From Draconibacterium sp. (GTDB taxonomy: Bacteria; Bacteroidota; Bacteroidia; Bacteroidales; Prolixibacteraceae), in the NCBI GenBank assembly GCA_027011835.1, contig JALUZN010000516.1, positions 1 to 5,055 on the forward strand: a stretch of DNA of 5,055 bases. The letters are read 5' to 3'. Every line of letters starts with the position of its first letter. The stretch's first letter is position 1. The notes beneath the pieces were generated by a model. The model was not told the origin of the DNA. It did not search any database and saw only the letters and a program-made list of their open reading frames with translations. A program made the position numbers and the translations under genes. This document shows, one piece after another, positions 1 through 5,055 of this stretch.

Positions 1-1190
1 AAATGGATATGTGGTCGATTGAAAATACGTTGCGCGATAAACTGTCGGGGCTGGAAGGCATTAAAAAACTCGATGTTTTCGACTTTGGAGCAACTGCCGT
101 TTCGTCGATAAAAGCACCTTTAAATGTTCGTATAAAATCGGCTGTTGTCGATGGGTTAGCCGAAAAATCGTACACCATCGACGATGCCATAAAACAGGTA
201 AAAGGGTTAACATCGGTATCGCGAAGCTGGGACAAAGACTTTACCGAAATTGTGTTGGATATTGACGAAAACAAAGCGCTGAGTTACGGAATTACGCCTT
301 ACCAAATTGCAATGCAGATTCCGGTAAAAGGACAGGTTGTGGGACTGAATGCAAACCTGCAATCGTTAAATACACAAATGGTTCGGCTTTATATGAAAGG
401 CAAATTCAGTCAAAATGAACAGACACTGAGATTGTTACCAATTAAAACAATGATGGGCAATGTTCCGTTGGAGACTTTTGCGAAAGTCTCAAAACGACTG
501 ACCTATGCAAAAATAGAGCGCGATAAAATGTTGTACAGTCTCGATATTGGTGGGTACCGTGCAAAACGGCCAATTACCCATCTTACCGAAGATGCCGAAG
601 CAGCTCTTAAAAAAATAAAAGCCGAAAATGGCGAGGTAATTATTTCGCAGGAGGGAGATATTACCCAAATTGAAGACAGTTTCCAGCGAATGTTGAAAGC
701 CATTGGACTTGGAGTTTTGATTTTGATAATGGTTTTAATTGCCATTTACCGGTCGGTAAAAATGTCGCTGATTATGATTTTGGTACTTCCACTTTCGTTG
801 ATTGGTGCTGCCTGGGGAATGTTACTTTTCCACAAACCTAGTTGTATGCCAAGTATGTTGGGAATTCTGCTGTTGTTTGGCATCATCATAAAAAATGCGG
901 TTCTGCTAATTGACTTCTACCAGAAATACCGCGAGAGTGGCGAAAGTCCGTACGAAAGTGCCATCGAAAGTGTACGCGTTCGTTTCCGCCCGGTAATGAT
1001 GACCGCCTTTGGAACCATTGCCGGAATGATTCCTATAGCACTGGAACAAGCAGTAGGTTTAGAACGATTGAGCCCGCTTGCCGATGTGGCCGTTGGCGGA
1101 CTGTTGATAGGAACACTGTTAACACTGATTTATGTTCCGATGTTTGCCTATATGGTTGACAAGAAAAAAATTAAAAAAGCTAAAGCATAA
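1..1190 (+). CDS. RND-family efflux transporter inner-membrane subunit, C-terminal part (5' end outside window)
   Basis: This is the C-terminal ~395 residues of a proton-driven RND pump, the inner-membrane subunit of a tripartite efflux system; the reading frame runs in from upstream, so the Met at position 3 is probably internal. Counting from that Met, residues ~1-225 are the second periplasmic porter/docking region. Five membrane segments follow, at ~231-249, 254-276, 284-305, 331-349 and 361-384, matching TM8-TM12 of AcrB-type proteins, and the protein ends in a Lys-rich cytoplasmic tail. The TM10 motif KNAVLLIDF carries K297, equivalent to the proton-relay Lys940 of AcrB. R327 and T334 in RVRFRPVMMT match AcrB Arg971 and Thr978. 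The partner aspartates of TM4 lie outside the window. The pump is therefore probably functional. The substrate (drugs, metals or lipids) cannot be told from this half, and the adaptor and outer-membrane partners are not in view; they would be expected upstream. The gene ends in TAA just before a strong hairpin. Confidence 0.93.
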   Translation, partial: MDMWSIENTLRDKLSGLEGIKKLDVFDFGATAVSSIKAPLNVRIKSAVVDGLAEKSYTIDDAIKQVKGLTSVSRSWDKDFTEIVLDIDENKALSYGITPYQIAMQIPVKGQVVGLNANLQSLNTQMVRLYMKGKFSQNEQTLRLLPIKTMMGNVPLETFAKVSKRLTYAKIERDKMLYSLDIGGYRAKRPITHLTEDAEAALKKIKAENGEVIISQEGDITQIEDSFQRMLKAIGLGVLILIMVLIAIYRSVKMSLIMILVLPLSLIGAAWGMLLFHKPSCMPSMLGILLLFGIIIKNAVLLIDFYQKYRESGESPYESAIESVRVRFRPVMMTAFGTIAGMIPIALEQAVGLERLSPLADVAVGGLLIGTLLTLIYVPMFAYMVDKKKIKKAKA

Positions 1191-1199
1191 ATACTAAAA

Positions 1200-1231
1200 A
1201 GTCATCGGATGAATGAATTCATCCGATGACT
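1200..1231. terminator. Perfect 14-bp hairpin after the RND gene, probable terminator
   Basis: Bases 1200-1213 pair perfectly with 1218-1231, leaving the tetraloop TGAA (1214-1217). The stem is flanked by AAAAA on the left and TAAAAATT on the right. The run of five T that a classical intrinsic terminator needs lies on the minus strand; on the plus strand the tail is poor in U. It sits 10 bp after the RND stop, so a role in ending or stabilising that transcript is likely, but the orientation of termination is uncertain. An ATG inside its right arm (1226) is in frame with the next gene. Confidence 0.65.
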
Positions 1232-1261
1232 AAAAATTATAAACAATTAAAAACATTTACC

Positions 1262-1957
1262 ATGAAAAAACTAATTTATACAGTACTTTTTATATTTGCT
1301 TTAAGCAGTATAAGTACAGCACAAACATCCTTCGACAAGGATATGACAAAACTACACAACGATATTTTCAAATCGTGTGGAATGATTAAAAGTAAAGAGG
1401 CTAAAGACAACGCAAAAATTTTAAAAAGCCTTGCCGGATTAAAAGATGAGATTTCGGCATTACAAAAAAAGTACGTAAAACACACACCAAAAGAGTATGC
1501 TAAAGACCCATTGTTTGCATCCTATTTCTTTCAACTTAAAGATGTTGCCGACATTCTTTCGGAACGTGTAAAACGTAGCGATTACAAAGCCGCAGTAATG
1601 AACTGTTCAGGTTTTTGCAAAACATTCAATAAAATGCACATGATAAACGGCACACTCGATTTAACCGATGTAATGTTTATGTGGAACATGCAAATTACCA
1701 TGACCAACTTTATGATTAATGCCGGAAATACAAAAGGCGCAGCAATGAGTGCAAAAAAAATTCCGGCACTACATAATATGGTTATTGCAAAAAAAGAGAA
1801 AAAGAATAGTTCCGAGTTTAACATTCTATTTAAAAGTTTAGACAAAAACTATCAAACCTGGCTAAAAGCTGTAGAAAACAAAAACTTTAAGGAAGCTAAA
1901 AAACAAGCAAAAACGTTTAATGCAGCTTTCCCTATGGTTTTTAAAAAAACGTTGTAA
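1262..1957 (+). CDS. Exported all-helical protein of unknown function with internal duplication
   Basis: I do not recognise a named family. The start at 1262 (231 aa) is preferred over an in-frame ATG at 1226. From 1262 the protein opens with a clear Sec signal peptide: two Lys, a hydrophobic core at ~4-17, and a probable cut after Ser-Thr-Ala (20/21). The upstream ATG would put 12 odd residues before this and lies inside the hairpin. There is no lipobox. The mature part is Lys-rich and predicted helical throughout, and probably periplasmic. It holds Cys39 and a CxxxC pair (Cys115, Cys119) followed by His126, then the segment LTDVMFMWNMQ (~134-144). Residues ~89-122 and ~190-223 align without gaps as a helix-turn-helix, sharing F89/F190, L92/L193, V103/V204, YK/FK at 108/209, F118/F219 and F122/F223. 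This suggests two copies of one unit; the second copy lacks the Cys residues. The fold recalls four-helix bundles of the cytochrome c'/b562 kind, but there is no CxxCH haem site. It is transcribed apart from its neighbours or with the TauE-like gene 101 bp downstream. Confidence 0.8.
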   Translation: MKKLIYTVLFIFALSSISTAQTSFDKDMTKLHNDIFKSCGMIKSKEAKDNAKILKSLAGLKDEISALQKKYVKHTPKEYAKDPLFASYFFQLKDVADILSERVKRSDYKAAVMNCSGFCKTFNKMHMINGTLDLTDVMFMWNMQITMTNFMINAGNTKGAAMSAKKIPALHNMVIAKKEKKNSSEFNILFKSLDKNYQTWLKAVENKNFKEAKKQAKTFNAAFPMVFKKTL

Positions 1958-1991
1958 ACATTAAGACGTTATAAGAAATATTCGTTAGTTT

Positions 1992-2035
1992 TTTATTCCA
2001 GAAGAAATCTCTGGGAGGAATTCCTGCGGAATAAA
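1992..2035. repeat. Compound palindrome, REP-like element or regulatory structure
   Basis: The ends TTTATTCC (1992-1999) and GGAATAAA (2028-2035) are exact inverted repeats. Inside are the perfect palindrome AGGAATTCCT (2016-2025) and a second possible stem, CCAGA (1998-2002) with TCTGG (2010-2014). The outer stem and the CCAGA stem share bases, so they are mutually exclusive. The element lies in the 101-bp gap between the exported protein and the TauE-like gene. It may be a dispersed intergenic repeat, a terminator for the upstream gene, or a structured leader of the downstream gene. No poly-T tail follows it. Confidence 0.5.
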
Positions 2036-2058
2036 GAACTATAAAAAAAAGTAGACTA

Positions 2059-2850
2059 ATGGTATTAAATTTTCTGATAATAACTTTAATTGTAGGTTTT
2101 GTTACAGCCGGATTAAAAATCAGGTTCGACCGATTTTTCACCATATTGTTGTTGTTGTTTGTTTTCGGGAAAACAATAACCGAATCGGTAAATATATTTT
2201 TATGGGTAATTATGCTTGGTGCATTAATGGTTATTCTCGACAATAAGGAGAAAATAGCGAAAATGCCCAAACCAATGAAAACCAAACTATTTGTGGTTAT
2301 TCCAACATTCACGCTTTTTGCTTCGTTTTTTGGTAGTTGGTTATTTGTTAATATATCGAATAAAACATTGATAATAATACTTGGCATTCTTGCCATTCTT
2401 TACGGATTGCGTTTGGTGTTAATCCATTTTAAAAAACACGAAATGGAGTACGAAGACGGGAATCCGCTTATCACAAAAATGTGCGGGTTATTCGGTCCCT
2501 GGATTAGTGGTTTTTTTATTGGATTAATTGGTACTTCATTAAAACCGTTAAAGATGTCGTTTGCCGTTAAAATTGGTAAAATGAACATTAAAAAAGTTTA
2601 TTTAGGAAACGTAATTACCACATTCTTTGCCTCACTGTTTTCAATAATTTGGCATTTTACTCTTTCAAAAAATTCGGGGTCAGCCATATTTTACGAACAG
2701 ATGATTTTGGGAATGGCAATTTGGACCGGTATTCATTATATGTTCGAATTAACCGACCTGTTCTTTAAAAACAAATGGCAAAAAGTATTTCAAATAATAA
2801 TTGGAATAGCATTGGTTCTTGCTTCAGTTAAAATATTTGCGTTGATATAA
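2059..2850 (+). CDS. TauE/SafE-like (sulfite exporter family) integral membrane protein
   Basis: This 263-residue, very hydrophobic protein has the size and two-half layout of the TauE/SafE family (formerly DUF81), whose members are proposed to move small organic or sulfur anions across the inner membrane. I count about eight helices, at roughly 2-18, 26-38, 44-60, 77-98, 103-123, 143-160, 183-201 and 211-229, with a further hydrophobic stretch at ~243-262. The two halves are split by a polar loop, residues 125-139. The second half starts with GPWISGFFIGLIGTSLKPLK (146-165), which matches the Gly-rich re-entrant motif of the family, but the usual GxGGG is degenerate. GNVITTFFASLFSIIWH (183-199) is the typical following helix. 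The start ATG follows an A-rich leader without a clear ribosome site, as is usual in Bacteroidota. No sulfur-metabolism gene is nearby, so the substrate is unknown. The family call is by eye; another small permease family is possible. Confidence 0.75.
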   Translation: MVLNFLIITLIVGFVTAGLKIRFDRFFTILLLLFVFGKTITESVNIFLWVIMLGALMVILDNKEKIAKMPKPMKTKLFVVIPTFTLFASFFGSWLFVNISNKTLIIILGILAILYGLRLVLIHFKKHEMEYEDGNPLITKMCGLFGPWISGFFIGLIGTSLKPLKMSFAVKIGKMNIKKVYLGNVITTFFASLFSIIWHFTLSKNSGSAIFYEQMILGMAIWTGIHYMFELTDLFFKNKWQKVFQIIIGIALVLASVKIFALI

Positions 2851-3074
2851 ATTGAAGTAAAAATAAAATTAGATTTGATGATGATGGATGGACTGGAAGA
2901 CAGGAGTAGATAGATGGAAGATGGGAAGAAAATTTACAACTGCTATATTTTTTAACTCCCTCCTCCTCTCTTCCTATTTCGGGAAAAAAGAATTTCGACA
3001 CGAGATAACTGTATTGAATGCAGCTCTTTTCCCTTTAACAGGGGAAAATTTAAAAAGGACGAGAAACTGAAATA
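2851..3074. other. Intergenic stretch without a credible gene; skewed purine and pyrimidine tracts
   Basis: From 2877 to about 2931 the plus strand is almost all purine plus T, in loose GATGGA/GAAGAT-like units. It is answered by a pure 20-base pyrimidine tract at 2956-2975. A hairpin follows: TTTTCCC (3027-3033) pairs with GGGAAAA (3042-3048) and is followed by TTTAAAAAGG, a weak terminator candidate for the TauE-like gene some 180 bp upstream. A 60-codon open frame at 2888-3070 runs across both tracts and the hairpin; it has no ribosome site, domain or protein-like composition, and I do not call it a gene. Confidence 0.5.
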
Positions 3075-3145
3075 GGGCAACCTGACGAGGCTGCTCCAAC
3101 AAACAATTTCAGGTAAAAAGTTCAAAATGTTAAACAATTTAAAAT
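3075..3145 (+). repeat. Hairpin-plus-leader module, copy A
   Basis: The hairpin pairs GGGCA (3075-3079) with TGCTC (3092-3096) and CCT (3081-3083) with AGG (3088-3090), with one A/C mismatch and loop GACG. It is followed by a leader block at 3101-3136 that begins AAACAATTTCA. The same arrangement recurs exactly 474 bp downstream (copy B). Over the 36-base leader block 32 positions agree without a gap, and the hairpins share 12 of 22 bases including the whole CTGCTC end. Copy A lacks the A/T flanks that make copy B a good terminator. It directly precedes the start codon of the decayed gene at 3155. Confidence 0.7.
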
Positions 3146-3154
3146 CTAAAAAAA

Positions 3155-3521
3155 ATGAAAAAGATTACATTTTTTCGCAGTACTGTTTTTCATAAACGGG
3201 CAAGCTTCTTTTGCTCAGGAGAAAAACTGCAATTACTACCTACAAAGTAAGTTTACCCACAGGCAATTTCAATGATGGTTCAGTGGCCGGATTGCACGGA
3301 ACAGGGAACCCGATTAAACGTTGAATAATATGGGTTAAACCGAATTCCATTGCTTCCCGACCTCGGCACCGAAACAGGATTACCACCTAATAGATAGATT
3401 AGGTAAACTTAGAAACTGGTTATAAAATTCTACCGAAAAAAGTAGTTTCGAATAACCTTGCTACTTATGGCCAGTACAAATTGTCTCCAATCGTAGTTAC
3501 TGGAATATGCGTACCGGATAA
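3155..3521 (+). pseudogene. Frameshifted remnant of a small secreted-protein gene
   Basis: An ATG at 3155 after an A-rich leader starts MKKITFF, then the frame is lost. Skipping one base (3176) continues it as AVLFFINGQASFAQEK, which together makes a textbook signal peptide with a cut after Ser-Phe-Ala. Another +1 shift near 3225 gives TTYKVSLPTGNFNDGSVAG and runs to a stop at 3322. The frame starting at 3321 carries on with one early stop, then FPTSAPKQDYHLIDRLGKL, and ends with SNRSYWNMRTG and a stop at 3519-3521, some 24 bases before a good terminator. The reconstruction suggests an original protein of about 120 residues, exported, function unknown. At least two frameshifts and several in-frame stops mean it cannot be made as one protein. 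It could instead be noncoding DNA that looks coding by chance, but the restored signal peptide at the right place argues against that. Sequencing error alone would not explain so many lesions. Confidence 0.55.
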
Positions 3522-3544
3522 TATTTAAATTCTAATTAGTACGA

Positions 3545-3574
3545 AAAAGAACAGCCCCGTCGGACTGCTCTTTT
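3545..3574 (+). terminator. Intrinsic terminator after the pseudogene (hairpin of module copy B)
   Basis: AAAA (3545-3548) pairs with TTTT (3571-3574), GA (3549-3550) with TC (3569-3570), CAG (3552-3554) with CTG (3565-3567) and CC (3556-3557) with GG (3562-3563). There are two mismatches (3551/3568, 3555/3564) and the loop CGTC. The A-run, GC-containing stem and T-run are those of a usual intrinsic terminator. It lies at the end of the decayed gene and insulates cfa from it. Confidence 0.7.
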
Positions 3575-3620
3575 AAACAATTTCATGCAAAAAGCACAAA
3601 ATGTTAAACAGGTACAAAAT
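3549..3620 (+). repeat. Hairpin-plus-leader module, copy B
   Basis: This is the second copy of the module at 3075-3145, offset by 474 bp. The AAACAATTTCA block starts at 3575 and the shared leader runs to 3610; similarity fades in the A/T-rich bases after that. In copy A a signal-peptide start codon follows about 19 bases after the shared block; here no such gene follows, and the cfa start is 118 bases further on. This fits a tandem duplication in which the gene after copy B has been lost. Confidence 0.7.
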
Positions 3621-3664
3621 TAAAATAATTAATGAGACTATGAATGGCCAGTTTCCCGATGGTT

Positions 3665-3694
3665 TTTTATTGATATCAACAAAAATTCCATTTG
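3665..3694 (+). promoter_or_regulatory. Weak candidate Bacteroidota-type promoter for cfa
   Basis: TCCATTTG (3687-3694) differs at one fixed position from the Bacteroidota -7 consensus TAnnTTTG. A T-rich TTTT at 3665-3668 lies 18 bases upstream where the -33 TTTG element would be. Between them is the perfect 10-base palindrome TTGATATCAA (3670-3679), which could be an operator. Transcription would start about 30 bases before the cfa ATG. The match is imperfect and may be chance in AT-rich DNA. Confidence 0.2.
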
Positions 3695-3728
3695 TGCAAA
3701 AACTTGAACATCAAAAAAACAAAACAAA

Positions 3729-4853
3729 ATGGAACCACAAAAGTACAAATCGATTGTAAGGAGGTTATTATCTCTCGCCGGGATTGAAATTAATGGCAGC
3801 AATCCCTGGGACATTCAGGTACACGACAAACGGTTTTATAAACGTGTGATTACCCAAGTTGAGTTGGGACTTGGCGAATCGTATATGGAGAAATGGTGGG
3901 ATGTGGAGAATTTAGATGACATGATTTATAAAATCATTATCACCAATTTAAGCGATGAAGTAAAACATAATTACAAAGTAGCGTTGCAACTCGCCGGTTT
4001 CTGGCTTATTAACATGCAGTCGCGACGGCGGGCGTTTATTATTGGGGAAAGGCACTACGATTTAGGTAACGATTTATTCCGAAACATGCTCGACAAACGG
4101 ATGAATTATAGCTGTGCTTACTGGAAAGATGCAACAACACTCGATGAAGCACAGGAAAACAAGTTGGAGCTGATTTGTAAAAAACTTTATTTGGAACCGG
4201 GAATGAAAGTGCTGGACATCGGTTGCGGATGGGGAGCTTTCGATAAATATGCAGCCGAAAAATACGGAGTTGAGGTAGTTGGAATTACGGTTTCGAAAGA
4301 ACAAGTTACACTTGCAAAGGAGTTGTGCAAAGGTCTGCCTGTAGAATTCAGATTACAGGATTATCGCGATGTAAATGAAAAATTCGATAGAATAGTTTCG
4401 GTTGGAATGATTGAGCATGTTGGCCATAAAAATTACAGAGAATATTTTAAAGTGGCCGAGAGATGCTTAAACAGTGACGGATTATTTTTACTTCACACAA
4501 TTGGTAATTTTCGCTCGGTAAAAAGCATAAATGCATGGACACATAAATATATTTTCCCGAATGGAATGCTGCCATCGGTTGCTCAACTTGCAAAAGCCGT
4601 TGAGGGACTATTTATTATTGAAGACCTGCATAATTTTGGAGCCGATTACGATAAAACATTAATGGAATGGCATAAGAATTTCAATAATAGCTGGAATGAA
4701 ATTCAAGACAAATACGGGGAGCAGTTTTTCAGAATGTGGAACTACTTTTTGCTCTCGAGTGCCGGCGCTTTTCGTGCAAGAAACACGAACCAACTTTGGC
4801 AGATAGTACTGTCGAAAACCGGTGTTGCCGGAGGATATGTACCGGTTAGGTGA
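3729..4853 (+). CDS. cfa: Cyclopropane-fatty-acyl-phospholipid synthase
   Basis: This enzyme transfers a methylene group from S-adenosylmethionine to the cis double bond of unsaturated fatty acyl chains in membrane phospholipids, making cyclopropane lipids that stiffen the membrane under acid, stationary-phase or solvent stress. It acts at the inner face of the cytoplasmic membrane. The protein has 374 residues against 382 in E. coli Cfa and aligns along its whole length. Residues ~1-100 form the lipid-binding N-terminal domain (GLGESYMEKWW, 47-57). The methyltransferase domain follows, with HYDLGNDLF (109-117), the SAM loop VLDIGCGWG (161-169), QDYRD (210-214) and YIFPNGMLPS (274-283). The bicarbonate-site and catalytic residues of E. 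coli (Cys139, Glu239, His266, Ile268, Tyr317) are all present at a constant offset of ten: C129, E229, H256, I258, Y307. The C-terminal SSAGAFRARNTNQLWQ (343-358) is typical. The start follows an A-rich leader without a Shine-Dalgarno match and gives a family-length N-terminus. It stands alone: a terminator precedes it and no partner gene follows. Confidence 0.97.
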   Translation: MEPQKYKSIVRRLLSLAGIEINGSNPWDIQVHDKRFYKRVITQVELGLGESYMEKWWDVENLDDMIYKIIITNLSDEVKHNYKVALQLAGFWLINMQSRRRAFIIGERHYDLGNDLFRNMLDKRMNYSCAYWKDATTLDEAQENKLELICKKLYLEPGMKVLDIGCGWGAFDKYAAEKYGVEVVGITVSKEQVTLAKELCKGLPVEFRLQDYRDVNEKFDRIVSVGMIEHVGHKNYREYFKVAERCLNSDGLFLLHTIGNFRSVKSINAWTHKYIFPNGMLPSVAQLAKAVEGLFIIEDLHNFGADYDKTLMEWHKNFNNSWNEIQDKYGEQFFRMWNYFLLSSAGAFRARNTNQLWQIVLSKTGVAGGYVPVR

Positions 4854-4873
4854 AAACTTTCTTAATCGTATAA

Positions 4874-4893
4874 AACCCAAAAACAAAAGGGTT
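4874..4893 (+). terminator. Weak hairpin after cfa, possible terminator
   Basis: AACCC (4874-4878) pairs with GGGTT (4889-4893) around a 10-base A-rich loop, 20 bases after the cfa stop. The bases after it (ATTCGTTTTAAATT) are T-rich but broken. It is the only candidate terminator seen for cfa; the short stem keeps confidence low. From here to the window end I see no gene. Confidence 0.3.
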
Positions 4894-5028
4894 ATTCGTT
4901 TTAAATTATCCAATAAAAAGAGAGATAATTATTCTGATTAACGGGTCAAAAATAATAATAAACAGATGAAACATCATGGTAAGTAAGATTTGGCACACAG
5001 GAGCATGATTAAGTTAAAGCACTAATTT

Positions 5029-5055
5029 TCTTGTCTTGTGTCTTGGTTCTAGTAT
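5029..5055. repeat. Short degenerate TCTTG repeat, cut by the window end
   Basis: TCTTG occurs at 5029, 5034 and 5041, in the stretch TCTTGTCTTGTGTCTTGG, and a related TTCTAG follows to the window edge. From memory, loose arrays of this kind occur in intergenic DNA of some Bacteroidota, but only three units are visible here, so this may be chance. Confidence 0.3.

Noticed and set aside
1226..1261. Upstream in-frame ATG as the true start of the exported protein
   Set aside because: It lies within the hairpin stem and would place 12 polar residues ahead of a signal peptide that already begins properly at 1262.
1291..1298. Perfect TAnnTTTG Bacteroidota -7 match (TATATTTG)
   Set aside because: It lies inside the signal-peptide codons of the exported protein, has no clear -33 partner, and no gene starts just downstream.
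1941..2396. Minus-strand open frame of 151 codons across the palindrome and the 5' part of the TauE-like gene
   Set aside because: It is antisense to a convincing membrane protein, is rich in Asn, Ile and Ser as expected of a shadow frame, and has no domain or start signal.
2888..3070. Plus-strand 60-codon open frame in the intergenic region
   Set aside because: It runs through the purine tract, the pyrimidine tract and a hairpin, with no ribosome site, signal peptide or recognisable motif.
2952..3137. Minus-strand 61-codon open frame opposite the same intergenic region
   Set aside because: Its sequence is explained by low-complexity tracts and repeat copy A; nothing protein-like is seen.
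3101..3620. The repeated blocks considered as a CRISPR array or insertion-sequence ends
   Set aside because: There are only two direct copies 474 bp apart, with a decayed ordinary gene between them, no terminal inverted repeats, no target duplication and no transposase.
4659..4913. Minus-strand 84-codon open frame over the 3' end of cfa
   Set aside because: It is the shadow of strongly conserved cfa codons and has no motif of its own.

Overview
The window looks like chromosomal DNA of a Bacteroidota bacterium, perhaps a marine or sediment member of the Bacteroidia. The clues are A-rich leaders without clear Shine-Dalgarno sequences before each start codon, moderately AT-rich coding DNA, long low-complexity intergenic stretches, and the overall character of the proteins. 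The phylum is an inference from style; there is no rRNA or other marker here to prove it.

Layout, all on the plus strand. Positions 1-1190 hold the C-terminal part of an RND-family efflux pump subunit that begins upstream of the window. A near-perfect 14-bp hairpin at 1200-1231 closes that unit. Positions 1262-1957 encode a small exported all-helical protein with no recognised name. A compound palindrome at 1992-2035 separates it from an eight-helix TauE/SafE-like membrane protein (2059-2850). Then come almost 880 bp without an intact gene. This gap holds a purine/pyrimidine-skewed stretch, a two-copy hairpin-plus-leader module (3075-3145 and 3545-3620), and between the copies the frameshifted remains of a small secreted-protein gene (3155-3521). 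Positions 3729-4853 encode a full-length cyclopropane-fatty-acyl-phospholipid synthase (cfa) with all expected catalytic residues. The last 200 bp hold a weak hairpin and a short degenerate TCTTG repeat, and no gene.

The intact genes all act at the cell envelope (efflux, periplasm, anion export, membrane lipid modification). However, the spacing and the hairpins between them argue for separate transcription units rather than one operon, so a shared pathway is not supported. I see no CRISPR array, tRNA, rRNA, transposase or defence system. The least ordinary parts are the dead secreted gene with its duplicated flanking module, the internally duplicated CxxxC protein, and the palindrome before the TauE-like gene. 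None of them amounts to a demonstrated new system.
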